A stretch of DNA of 64,000 nt from NCBI RefSeq assembly GCF_038051925.1, contig NZ_CP150634.1, forward strand, positions 248,001-312,000, written 5' to 3'. Positions 53,799 to 62,518 of this stretch are shown here, piece by piece. Source of the DNA: Methylotuvimicrobium sp. KM2. Its GTDB lineage: Bacteria; Pseudomonadota; Gammaproteobacteria; Methylococcales; Methylomonadaceae. The notes beneath the pieces were generated by a model, which was not told the origin of the DNA, ran no database searches, and worked only from the letters and a program-made list of their open reading frames with translations. Numbering within the stretch: position 1 is the stretch's first letter; every line of letters begins with the position of its first letter. The position numbers and the translations under genes are program-made.

Positions 53799-55373
53799 AT
53801 GTTTACCGGTGAAGAGGTTGTCAATCTGTCGCGGCTGCAATTCGGATTGACGGCCATGTATCATTTTTTATTCGTGCCGCTGACGTTGGGCTTGAGCTTC
53901 ATCATCGCGATCATGGAATCGGTCTATGTGATGACGCACAAGGAAGTCTACAAGGACATGGCGAAATTCTGGGGCAAGTTGTTCGGCATCAATTTCGCGA
54001 TGGGTGTGACGACTGGACTGACGCTGGAGTTCCAGTTCGGCACCAATTGGGCCTATTATTCGCACTATGTCGGCGACATCTTCGGGGCGATTCTGGCCAG
54101 CGAAGGCCTGATGGCGTTTTTTCTCGAATCGACACTGGTCGGCCTGTTCTTCTTCGGCTGGAATCGGTTAACGAAAGTGCAGCATTTGTCCGTGACCTGG
54201 CTGATGGCGTTCGGCACCAATCTGTCGGCACTGTGGATCTTGATCGCGAACGGCTGGATGCAATATCCGGTCGGCGCCGAATTCAATTACGAAACCCTGC
54301 GCATGGAGCTGACCAGTTTCGCCGACGTGTTCTTCAACCCGGTCGCTCAGGTCAAATTCGTACATACCGTCGCGGCAGGCTATGTGACCGGCTCTATGTT
54401 CGTACTCGGCATCAGCGCTTGGTACATGCGCAAACGACAGGATCTGGGCTTCGCGCGGCGCTCGTTCGCGGTCGCGACCTCGTTCGGTTTGGCATCGATT
54501 TTGTCGGTGATCGTGCTCGGCGATGAAAGCGGCTACAGCGCCGGCGAGACGCAAAAAGTCAAGCTGGCCGCGATCGAGTCGGAATGGGAAACGCACGAAG
54601 CCCCGGCCGGATTCACCGTGATCGGTTTTCCGGATCAGGAAGCGGAAACCACGCATTTCGCGGTCAAAATTCCTTACGTGCTCGGATTGATCGCGACACG
54701 TTCGGTCGACGAAGAAGTCAAAGGCTTGACCGAGCTGCGCACCGAAAACATCGACAAGATTCGCAACGGCATGATCGCCTATCGCGAATTGGAAAAAATA
54801 CGCGGCGGCGATACCAGTCCGGAAACGCGTGCATTGTTTGAAGAGCACAAAAACAATCTCGGTCATGCCTTATTGCTGAAGCGCTATATCGACGATGTTA
54901 GTCAGGCCGACGAGGCGATGATTCAACAGGCCGCCAAAGACAGCCTTCCGAAAGTAGCGCCACTGTTTTGGACATTTCGTGTGATGGTCGCCTGCGGCTT
55001 TTTGATGTTGTTCATTTTTGCCGCATCCTTTTATTACTGCGCGACGAGACGCGCCGGACAGCAGCAGTGGTTGTTGCGCCTTGCGACTTGGAGCATTCCC
55101 TTGCCATGGATCGCCTCGGAAATGGGTTGGTTTGTCGCCGAGAACGGCCGTCAGCCGTGGACGATCAGCGGCGTGTTGCCGACCTTTTTGAGCGTCTCCG
55201 AAATCAGCCCAAGCGACGTGTACCTGAGTCTGATCGGGTTCGCGGTGTTCTATACTGCGTTGCTGGTCGTCGAGCTATTTTTGATGTTTAAATTCATTCG
55301 CTTAGGACCGAGCAGTCTGCATACCGGCAAATATTATTTCGAATCGGCCGAAACGCCGGCAACCGCACACTGA
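53799..55373 (+). CDS. cydA: Cytochrome bd ubiquinol oxidase subunit I
   Basis: 524 residues, nine helices. The heme b595 ligand is the His in MYHFLFVPLTLG (about 20). The long Q-loop has GDESGYSAGE and an extension of about 70 residues, placing it in the E. coli-like group. FRVMVACG carries the heme b558 Met and ENGRQPW is the conserved quinol-site motif. It reduces oxygen with quinol electrons. It is downstream of a sulfide oxidoreductase and cydP. Confidence 0.96.
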   Translation: MFTGEEVVNLSRLQFGLTAMYHFLFVPLTLGLSFIIAIMESVYVMTHKEVYKDMAKFWGKLFGINFAMGVTTGLTLEFQFGTNWAYYSHYVGDIFGAILASEGLMAFFLESTLVGLFFFGWNRLTKVQHLSVTWLMAFGTNLSALWILIANGWMQYPVGAEFNYETLRMELTSFADVFFNPVAQVKFVHTVAAGYVTGSMFVLGISAWYMRKRQDLGFARRSFAVATSFGLASILSVIVLGDESGYSAGETQKVKLAAIESEWETHEAPAGFTVIGFPDQEAETTHFAVKIPYVLGLIATRSVDEEVKGLTELRTENIDKIRNGMIAYRELEKIRGGDTSPETRALFEEHKNNLGHALLLKRYIDDVSQADEAMIQQAAKDSLPKVAPLFWTFRVMVACGFLMLFIFAASFYYCATRRAGQQQWLLRLATWSIPLPWIASEMGWFVAENGRQPWTISGVLPTFLSVSEISPSDVYLSLIGFAVFYTALLVVELFLMFKFIRLGPSSLHTGKYYFESAETPATAH

Positions 55374-55383
55374 GGAGATAAGC

Positions 55384-56523
55384 ATGTTCGATTATGAAAC
55401 ATTACGCGTGATTTGGTGGTTGTTCATGGGGGTGCTGATCTCGGGATTCATCCTCAGCAGCGGCTTCGACCTGGGCATAGGCATTCTGCTGCCGTTTTTC
55501 GGACGCGACGACATGCAGCGCCGCGTGCTGCTCAATTCGATCGGTCCGACCTGGGAGGGCAATCAAGTTTGGCTGGTGACGCTGGGCGGTGCGATGTTCG
55601 CGGTGTGGCCGTTGATCTACGCGACGCTGTTCTCGGGGCTGTATCTGGCAATGATTCTGGTGTTGTTCACGCTGTTTCTGAGACCGCCGGCATTCGATTA
55701 TCGCGGCAAGTTGGAGTCGCCAAAATGGCGATCGACCTGGGATTGGGTGTTGTTCACCGGCAGCGCGGTGCCGACACTCTTGCTCGGCGTGCTGGTCGGC
55801 AATCTGATACGCGGCGTGCCGTTTCATCTGAATCATGAATTGCGTTCTTTTTACGACGGCAGTTTTTTCGATCTGCTCAATCCGTTCTCGCTGCTGTGCG
55901 GCGTGATGGCGGTATTGCTGCTGATGCTGCACGGCGCGATTTATCTGCAATGGCGCACCGAGGGCGAGCTGTATTTCCGCGCCCGGGCGTTCGTATCCAA
56001 ATTCGGCTTGATCATCATGGGCTTGCTGACGCTGTTGGCCGTTTGGGTCTTGCTGGGCATGGACGTGTACCGCCTGCCGAATGACGCGCTCTTCAACGCC
56101 GCTTCGAACCCGCTCGCGAAAACGGTCGAAAAACAAAGCGGCGGTTGGCTCGCGCATTTCTTCCTTCATCCGTGGATGCTGTTCGCGCCGATTACCGCCT
56201 ATGCAGGCTTGTGGGCAGCCTATTTGCTTGCGCGCGAGCATACCTGCAAGGCAGCGTTTATCGCGAGTTGTTTCGGCTTGCTCGGCGTATTGTTCACGGT
56301 CGGTTTCGGCCTGTTTCCGTTCCTGCTGATTTCGAGCACCGATCCCGGCAGCAGTCTGACTATCTGGGACGGCAGCGCGAGTCATTTGACGCTCAGCATC
56401 ACGTTCTGGATTACCGTCGTGTTTTTGCCGATCGTGCTCATGTACACGCGCTGGGCTTACAAGGTGATGTGGGGGCCGGTGACTGAGAAAATGATCAACG
56501 AAGACAAGCATGGGTGGTATTAA
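55384..56523 (+). CDS. cydB: Cytochrome bd ubiquinol oxidase subunit II
   Basis: 379 residues with eight or nine helices and the CydB start LRVIWWLFMGVLISGFILSSGFDLGIGILLPFFG. GPTWEGNQVWLVTLGGAMFAVWP is the conserved block, and the end VMWGPVTEKMINEDKHGWY is typical. It starts 10 bases after cydA. Confidence 0.96.
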   Translation: MFDYETLRVIWWLFMGVLISGFILSSGFDLGIGILLPFFGRDDMQRRVLLNSIGPTWEGNQVWLVTLGGAMFAVWPLIYATLFSGLYLAMILVLFTLFLRPPAFDYRGKLESPKWRSTWDWVLFTGSAVPTLLLGVLVGNLIRGVPFHLNHELRSFYDGSFFDLLNPFSLLCGVMAVLLLMLHGAIYLQWRTEGELYFRARAFVSKFGLIIMGLLTLLAVWVLLGMDVYRLPNDALFNAASNPLAKTVEKQSGGWLAHFFLHPWMLFAPITAYAGLWAAYLLAREHTCKAAFIASCFGLLGVLFTVGFGLFPFLLISSTDPGSSLTIWDGSASHLTLSITFWITVVFLPIVLMYTRWAYKVMWGPVTEKMINEDKHGWY

Positions 56524-56841
56524 AAAGGTGAAAGATGAAAGATGAAAGATGAAAGCTTAGTTGGGTACGCTGCGCGTACCATGGCAACCCCATCTATGTT
56601 ACGTGTAAGTAGGTGCGCTTAGATGCCTACAACTGACAAACTCCCTCAGGCTCAGAGTTATGGGAAGCCCGAGGATCGATAAAATGATCTACGAAGATAA
56701 GCGCGATGGGTATTGAAAGATACAAGGTGCAAGATGCAAGATGAAAGCCTTGTAGGGTATGTATTGCGTATCTTTTGCGGGGCGCAATCGGATGTGACAG
56801 ACAAGCGGTGCTTGCTTTAAAACCGAATCGAGGAATTTATT
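56524..56841. repeat. Insertion between cydB and cydX with a duplicated cydB end
   Basis: A short tandem repeat aaagatg (about 56529-56552) is followed by a second, diverged copy of the last about 35 bases of cydB plus its trailing sequence (about 56677-56772 resembles 56489-56580). It has no gene and displaces cydX by about 320 bases. Confidence 0.6.
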
Positions 56842-56985
56842 ATGTGGTATTTCAGTTGGATATTGGGCGTTGGCTTTGCCTGCGCGTTCGGCATCATCAA
56901 CGCAATGTGGCTTGAGGCCGAATGCGATTTCGATCACTGCGATATGGATAAAGCGATGCCGGGCGAAAAGTGTGACGAGAGTTAG
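56842..56985 (+). CDS. cydX: CydX small subunit of cytochrome bd oxidase
   Basis: 47 residues: MWYFSWILGVGFACAFGI then INAMWLEAE, the almost invariant CydX helix, followed by an acidic tail with two Cys (CDFDHCDMDK). GAGGAATTTATT precedes the ATG. CydX stabilises the heme-bearing CydAB complex. It is normally directly after cydB; here a repeat-containing stretch intervenes. Confidence 0.95.
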   Translation: MWYFSWILGVGFACAFGIINAMWLEAECDFDHCDMDKAMPGEKCDES

Positions 56986-56991
56986 GCGTAG

Positions 56992-57029
56992 GTCGGGGAA
57001 CAGGCAATAGCTGTAATCCGACTTTTTTT
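56992..57029 (+). terminator. Terminator after cydX
   Basis: gtcgg (56992-56996) pairs with ccgac (57018-57022), with an inner acag/ctgt stem, followed by seven T. It ends the SQR-cyd operon. Confidence 0.6.
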
Positions 57030-57059
57030 CGGAGATGTTATAGGGCTACGCTATCGCGA

Positions 57060-57350
57060 CGCTTATGTGGAGTCGATTCGCGGAACGGCAGTCGCGGTAC
57101 TGCTACGAAACCCGTCCATGGGTTTCGCCCTTTGGGCTAGCTGTCGCTGTTCAAAATCGCTCCCGGCGATTTTGTTTTTGATTGTCCAAAGAAAAGTATC
57201 CAAAAGGCCAATCCGCCGGGAGCGAATTGGGACGCCAAAGGCGCGAGTCGGCAAACACCTGGAGGCTGCTGTATCTTGCTCACAGGCGATTTTGCAGAGG
57301 TTTTTCGGCATAATCGCCAGCTCAACCCCGTCTTAACGCGCACCCTAGGG
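57060..57350. repeat. Intergenic repeat-like region, no supported gene
   Basis: The open frames lack ribosome sites and their composition differs from the genes. Repeated short words (tcgattcgcgg, caaaatcgctcccggcgatt with ccgggagcgaatt) suggest a palindromic dispersed repeat. 57351-57468 shows nothing more. Confidence 0.4.
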
Positions 57351-57468
57351 TTGCTATGAGTTAAATCAAATTGACTGAATATACTAAGAAATCAGGGAAC
57401 ATATTGATATAGTATTTATTTTAGTGCGTTTACCCTGACCGGAATAGTTTTGCATAAGCAGAGGTGAT

Positions 57469-57771
57469 AGTTTAGTATCAATCCCCATAAAAACAGTACT
57501 TGTCGCAACTCTCAAACATCAGGCAACCCGGATTATTGCCGAGCGTCATCAATTCAAGGAGCCTGTATTGATTACCGAACATAGTCATCCGTCGGCTAAT
57601 CTCATCGATGTCGACGATTATCAGCTTATGCAATCCAGGATAGCTATTCTTAAAGAGATAGCGCGGTGCGAAAAAACGGTTTTCGAAAATAGAACTTTCA
57701 TTCACGCGGTAGCGGTTGAAAAAATGAGCAATGGTTCGAATAATATGGCTCTACCGTACTTGCCGTGGTAA
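57469..57771 (+). pseudogene. Phd/YefM-type antitoxin remnant
   Basis: The frame encodes TVLVATLKHQATRIIAERHQ then FKEPVLITEHSHPSANLIDVDD, YQLMQSRIAILKEIARCEK and HAVAVEKMS, a near-complete Phd/YefM antitoxin with its VDDY motif. It has no ATG, GTG or TTG at the expected start (the frame opens after a TAG near 57448), and the C-terminus runs into unrelated residues after KMS. It pairs with the decayed toxin at 57896. Confidence 0.65.
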
Positions 57772-57895
57772 TAGCGTATCGATACCGAATTAGAAAAGAA
57801 AATATTATTTAAGCAATTGATAAGCAATGTAATTCTTTCATTAAGAATTTGCTTGGTCGCTAATTTGTCGAACTACCACGGGAAATCCGGAAGAG

Positions 57896-58176
57896 CCAAT
57901 AATATGGACAGAGCCAGCTCTTTTCGACCTAGACGAAATTACCGAATACATAGCGCTTGATAAAATCGAAGCTGCTCGTCGTTTTAGTCAAAAATGTATG
58001 AGATTAAACAGTTTCCGGAATTTGGTCGCAAGCCGCCGGAATTGAATAACTTGACCTATCGGGAAATTATCGTAAACCCTTGCCAAATTTTTTATCGGCT
58101 GGATCAAAGCTATGCTGTTTATATCCTCTATGTTATACGAGGCGAACGCCAACTTCGTAAATATTTGATGGAATAA
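57896..58176 (+). pseudogene. RelE/ParE-type toxin, frameshifted
   Basis: The first part in one frame reads PIIWTEPALFDLDEITEYIA then LDKIEAARRFSQK. The second part, one frame over from 57994, reads YEIKQFPEFGRKPPELNNLT and YREIIVNPCQIFYRLDQSYA. Together they give a full RelE/ParE toxin (about 95 residues) broken by a single-base shift near 57990. The active part is probably lost. Confidence 0.75.
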
Positions 58177-58319
58177 CGAACGGAAAAATCTAAGTAACAT
58201 CCACCGTATATACGATGGCTTTCTATGTGTTCTGATGTCTGTGGCGGACCTTAAGTTTTCATACAACTTTTTAAAGTTTCCGTCATCACTACGCATTTTC
58301 ATACACAACGGCAGAATAG

Positions 58320-58727
58320 TTGGTCGATAAAGTCAGCAAAGAAAAACGCAGCGAAATCATGAGCAAGGTCCGAGGAAAGGATACCTCACCGGAACTTGTC
58401 GTAAGGAAACTCGTTTTTTCGTTAGGTTATCGGTACCGGCTGCACGCGAAGAATCTTCCCGGAAAGCCGGACTTGGTGTTTCCTGGTAGAAAGAAGGCAA
58501 TTTTTGTTCACGGATGCTTTTGGCATTACCACGATTGCAAAAAAGGGAAACCCCCGAAATCTAACGAAGCCTATTGGCTTCCGAAATTGGAAAAGAATCG
58601 GAAAAGAGATCAGGAAAATGCGGCGCTGCTTGAAAATCTAGGTTGGGAAGTAATGGTGATTTGGCAATGCCAATTAAAAAACCTACTAGACTTGGAAACC
58701 GCTATAAAGAGTTTTTTAGATTCGTGA
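58320..58727 (+). CDS. vsr: Very-short-patch mismatch endonuclease Vsr
   Basis: 135 residues from TTG 58320 (MVDKVSKEKRSEIMSKVRGK is the canonical Vsr start). PELVVRKLVFSLGYRYRLHA, LPGKPDLVFPGRKKAIFVHG with the catalytic Asp and CFWHYHDCKKGK with zinc ligands are present. Vsr nicks T:G mismatches created by deamination of 5-methylcytosine and is normally paired with a C5 methyltransferase, which is present 2.5 kb away. It is first in the island operon, 30 bases before the ATPase gene. Nuclease role in defence is also possible. Confidence 0.93.
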   Translation: MVDKVSKEKRSEIMSKVRGKDTSPELVVRKLVFSLGYRYRLHAKNLPGKPDLVFPGRKKAIFVHGCFWHYHDCKKGKPPKSNEAYWLPKLEKNRKRDQENAALLENLGWEVMVIWQCQLKNLLDLETAIKSFLDS

Positions 58728-58757
58728 AATCGAATTGTTTGGGCAAAGGAAACCGTC

Positions 58758-60170
58758 ATGACGACTGAAAAAGTTAACGCTCATCCTACTAAGCGTTTTT
58801 TCGTATCTATGCTAACGCGCGACATCGAACTCAAAGACGCAATACTCGATTTGCTCGATAATTGCGTTGACGGAATCGAACGGCAATTGCACGGAACCGA
58901 TAATAACGAAAAACCATATAAAGGCTTCTGGGCGAAAATAACGGCCACGAAAGACAAATTCGAAATTTGGGATAATTGCGGGGGTATTCCGACCGAAATC
59001 GCTATAAATAACGCCTTCAGAATGGGTCGAGACGACCCCGATAGAGATTCGGGGATACACACCGTCGGCATGTACGGTATCGGAATGAAACGCGCACTTT
59101 TTAAGATGGGTAAACAGAGCTGCGTTACATCCAAACCAAAAGGTGAAAACAAAGAGTTTTTCGTAGAAATTTCTTCCGATTGGCTCGAAATGGATAATTG
59201 GGAGCTCGAGCTTCACTACCCCGAAACCGAGGTTTTAACCGAACACGGTACCCGCATTACTATCGAACAATTGCACGATAATATAGCTTTTCAGTTCGAC
59301 GAAGACAGTTCATCGTTTCTAGACGACCTATCGAAAGATATTTCTCAATTTTACGCTTTAATTATCGACAAAGGCTTTAAAGTAACTCTTAACGGACCGG
59401 CCATTGAGGGCGCTCCGTTGACGTTGTTAACGGCTATAACGGATGTCGCAGCCCCGATAAAACCGTATCTATTCAAAGCTAATATCGAGGATGTTGAAGT
59501 TCGACTCGCGGTCGGCTTTCGGCGCAAACTTGCCAGCGAAAAAGAGCTGGACGAAGAGGCTCGTCAACCTAGAACCAGCGACGAAGCCGGATGGACGGTC
59601 ATATGCAACGACCGAGTCGTTTTGTATTGCGACAAAAGTCAAGTGACAGGCTGGGGGCGAGCCACCGTTCCGAGATACCATACGCAATTTATTTCCATCT
59701 CTGGCGTCTTGGAGTTTCGCAGCAACAAGCTATTGAATTTGCCGTTGAATACGACCAAAAGAGGGCTTGATACATCTTCTTCGGTTTATTTAACCGTTTT
59801 CGACTATATGACCGAAGGTTTAAAAATCTTCACCGACTTTACGAACAAGTGGAAAGGACGAGAAGAAGAAACGAATGATGCATTTGCTAATACGACTTCG
59901 AAGAAACCGAGAGAAATTTTAGAGCTTATGGATAATTCCGAATTCTCTAGCGTCAGAAAAATAGATAGCGCCCTAAGATACGCTCCTAAATTACCGCAAC
60001 CGGAGGACAAGAATCCGTTGAGGCGCATCGTTTTTACTCGCAGAGCGGACGATATAACTACGCTTGCGATCGAATTATTCGAAGACCCGAAAACAAAACC
60101 GTCCGAAGTCGGTCAGAGATGCTTCGATCTCGCTTTACAGCGTCTGAAGGAAGAGGAAGTCGATAAATGA
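58758..60170 (+). CDS. GHKL (HATPase_c_3/MORC-MutL-like) ATPase
   Basis: 470 residues. The GHKL ATP-binding fold is clear: N-box ELKDAILDLLDNCVDGIERQ (about 26), G1 box FEIWDNCGGIP (about 75), and G2 box TVGMYGIGMKRALFKMGKQ (about 107). An S5-like transducer (about 215-345) follows, then a helical C-terminus. MutL/MORC-like GHKL ATPases linked to restriction-modification genes are known. It has no nuclease domain of its own. The start of the next gene overlaps its stop by 4 bases. It may act as an ATP-driven clamp or remodeller for Vsr or the partner protein. Confidence 0.88.
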   Translation: MTTEKVNAHPTKRFFVSMLTRDIELKDAILDLLDNCVDGIERQLHGTDNNEKPYKGFWAKITATKDKFEIWDNCGGIPTEIAINNAFRMGRDDPDRDSGIHTVGMYGIGMKRALFKMGKQSCVTSKPKGENKEFFVEISSDWLEMDNWELELHYPETEVLTEHGTRITIEQLHDNIAFQFDEDSSSFLDDLSKDISQFYALIIDKGFKVTLNGPAIEGAPLTLLTAITDVAAPIKPYLFKANIEDVEVRLAVGFRRKLASEKELDEEARQPRTSDEAGWTVICNDRVVLYCDKSQVTGWGRATVPRYHTQFISISGVLEFRSNKLLNLPLNTTKRGLDTSSSVYLTVFDYMTEGLKIFTDFTNKWKGREEETNDAFANTTSKKPREILELMDNSEFSSVRKIDSALRYAPKLPQPEDKNPLRRIVFTRRADDITTLAIELFEDPKTKPSEVGQRCFDLALQRLKEEEVDK

Positions 60171-61174
60171 GCGGGCGACACGTTCCTTATTATCTGAGAC
60201 CCAATAAGCATGTAGATCGCCAAATTTTTATAGAAATTCTTTCGTATATAAACCGTTGGATCGACTTATCGAAATATTTGTATATTTCCATGGGCGGAAA
60301 ATTTTTGGAAGACCATAAGGCGATTCATTCCGCTTTAAGTATAAAAAAGTTAATGTCGATCGAATGCGATCAAACGACGTTCGAACGCCAAAGGTTCAAT
60401 CGGCCGTTGTCGTTAATCGATTGCCGTAAAATGGACAGCGGCGAACTGATACAGAAAATAGACGACATTTTAGAGGAAAAAGAAGCTCGGAACTATATCG
60501 TATGGTTGGATTACGCTTCCGCAAAAAATCGCCAAGGGCAGATCCAAGAAGTCGAGACCGTTGCTAGTAAAATGTCTGCTAACGACGTACTCAAAGTTAC
60601 GTTGAATGCAAGCATAAAAACGCTAGGCAATAAAGAAGACTTCGATTCGACAGACGATTTTCAAACGCACGCTTTGAAGAAGGCCAAGAATAAACTCGGT
60701 CGTTATTTTCCAGGCCATACGCCGCAAACAAGTGAAATGACCGACGAAGGGTTTGCGAGAATTATCTCTCAAGCGGCAAAAACCGCGATTCTTAACGGGC
60801 TGAGAGGAAGCCGAGATTTAACATTTCAACCGTTGGGTCAATTCCGATACAACGACGGCTTCCACTCCATGTTTACGTTAACCGGCATAATTCTCAAACG
60901 AATCGAGGAGTCCGAATTTATAGAGAAATCAGGAATCGAAGATTTCGAATTAACTGCAAAGGATTGGCATGTCGTTTCGGAAATCGCTTTACCCGATCTT
61001 TCTTTAAGGGAAAGAATGGCCATCGACGTAGATATATATTCCTCTCTACCTGACGAAATTCATAAACGGTTGCCGTTTAAATTCGACGAAGACGATGAAC
61101 GTTCTCTCGATATTCTTAAACGTTATATCAAGCACTATAAACGTTATCCGAACTTCGTCCGGGCCGTTCTATAG
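60167..61174 (+). CDS. Uncharacterised partner protein of the GHKL ATPase, methyltransferase-like pattern
   Basis: 335 residues, not recognised by name. The N-terminal part has a Rossmann-like rhythm: YLYISMGGKFLEDHKAIHSA (glycine-rich), KLMSIECDQTTFERQRFNRP (acid after strand 2), then NYIVWLDYASAKNRQG (strand 4 with Asp). This is compatible with a SAM-methyltransferase-like fold, but the canonical GxGxG is not intact. The C-terminal part is charged and helical (FDEDDERSLDILKRYIKHYK). Translationally coupled to the ATPase by a 4-base overlap; its stop is 2 bases from the convergent methyltransferase stop. Confidence 0.65.
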   Translation: MSGRHVPYYLRPNKHVDRQIFIEILSYINRWIDLSKYLYISMGGKFLEDHKAIHSALSIKKLMSIECDQTTFERQRFNRPLSLIDCRKMDSGELIQKIDDILEEKEARNYIVWLDYASAKNRQGQIQEVETVASKMSANDVLKVTLNASIKTLGNKEDFDSTDDFQTHALKKAKNKLGRYFPGHTPQTSEMTDEGFARIISQAAKTAILNGLRGSRDLTFQPLGQFRYNDGFHSMFTLTGIILKRIEESEFIEKSGIEDFELTAKDWHVVSEIALPDLSLRERMAIDVDIYSSLPDEIHKRLPFKFDEDDERSLDILKRYIKHYKRYPNFVRAVL

Positions 61175-61176
61175 CA

Positions 61177-62301
61177 TTAAACTATATTTTTTATTATCGC
61201 CGAAAGCAAATGCTCGGCAGCGATCGGGCTGACACTGTTACCGATTTGTCTGAAGCTGTGCCACTTGGTCCGGTGAAAAACGAACCAATCGGGAAAACCT
61301 TGCAGTCGTGCGGCTTCCCTGGGAGTAATGACTCTCGGGCGAGCGAAATGAATCGGTCTGACAGCTTGAAAGCTGCCTTTGTCTTTTCCGGTGCCCGCCC
61401 TTAAGGTCGGACAAAATCCTTTCGGGTTCAATTTGACGGCTTTCGAAACGGAGTCGCGCTCGCCGTAATTCAACGACTCGAATCGTTCTATAACATGAGG
61501 CAAATGCCTTGTGCCCATACAGCCGGAGACCTCTTTATTTCCTAAATATCGCTCTATCGACGATATATCGCCGATTTTATTCGGAATCGCATCGCTAATT
61601 CTGGTGTGGAAAAAACCACTTCTTCCGGAAAGGGATACTGGCTGCCAACCGCTTTCCACGTCGATCCAGTCGGGATCAATATCCAAAACGAGACCTTTCA
61701 ACGCTTCCGCAACGCAAATAGGTTCGATGTCTTTGCGGGGCCTAAAATCGGTTCGTTCCGGCATTCGCGAGCAATTTTTACGGTAGCCTATAAAGAAAAT
61801 GCGAGTTCGAACAGTCGGCGCCCCGTAATCGCTTGCTTTAACGTTAATCGGCTCCAGAAGCTCGTAATCTCGGGAAACTAATTCGAACGCTTCCTCGCGG
61901 ATTCTATCGTAACCATTATCTAATATTCCGGGTACGTTTTCGGCTACGAAAAAAACGGGTTGGGTTTCTTCGACCAATCTGAAGAAATGTTTGAATAAAT
62001 CGTTTCTCGAATCTCCGGTATCCCTCTTACCTATACGACTGAAACCTTGGCAAGGCGGCCCTCCGATCAATCCGTCCAGTCCGCCTCGGGAAATATTCGC
62101 CGCTTTTAGCAAATCGGCTCCGGTTAATTCGCTAACGTCGCGTACGATATGAGCGCAGGAGGGAAAGTTTTTGATATGAGTTTCGACGGCTTCCGGATCG
62201 TTTTCTACGGCTGCAGCAATATCGAAACCGGCTCTGGCTGCGCCTAAACTTAGGCCGCCGGCGCCGGCGAAAACATCGATTATTTTCGGTTGGTTGGACA
62301 T
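61177..62301 (-). CDS. DNA (cytosine-5-)-methyltransferase
   Basis: 374 residues with all C5-MTase motifs: I DVFAGAGGLSLGAARAGF, IV GGPPCQGFSRIGKR (catalytic Cys about 80), VI FFVAENVPGI, VIII VRTRIFFIGYR, IX RVITPREAARLQGFPD and X RQIGNSVSPIAAEHLL. A target-recognition region lies about 200-300. It methylates cytosine in a specific but unknown sequence. It is convergent with the Vsr/ATPase operon, and presumably protects host DNA or supplies the mark the operon responds to. The upstream region 62302-62500 is AT-rich and has no gene. Confidence 0.95.
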   Translation of the reverse strand: MSNQPKIIDVFAGAGGLSLGAARAGFDIAAAVENDPEAVETHIKNFPSCAHIVRDVSELTGADLLKAANISRGGLDGLIGGPPCQGFSRIGKRDTGDSRNDLFKHFFRLVEETQPVFFVAENVPGILDNGYDRIREEAFELVSRDYELLEPINVKASDYGAPTVRTRIFFIGYRKNCSRMPERTDFRPRKDIEPICVAEALKGLVLDIDPDWIDVESGWQPVSLSGRSGFFHTRISDAIPNKIGDISSIERYLGNKEVSGCMGTRHLPHVIERFESLNYGERDSVSKAVKLNPKGFCPTLRAGTGKDKGSFQAVRPIHFARPRVITPREAARLQGFPDWFVFHRTKWHSFRQIGNSVSPIAAEHLLSAIIKNIV

Positions 62302-62518
62302 GGATCAGCGCTTAATAGACAAATACGAATTTATCATTTTATATCCGACTTAATATTTAGGAATAACCGCGTCTTTATAAAAAATAGAGCAGAAAATTAT
62401 TTTAAGTATACCATGCCGAATTTTAAAAGAGCTTAATGCAAGTGCTGCTCAGCAATTCCCAATTTAAAACCTTACGTTTTCCTAGGTATTTGATTTTCAC
62501 CATAGAGCATGAACCGCA

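Noticed and set aside
54168..56511. Long minus-strand open frames (232 and 369 codons) opposite cydA and cydB
   Set aside because: They mirror the codon pattern of the highly conserved cyd genes and encode low-complexity Gln/Arg/His-rich sequence.
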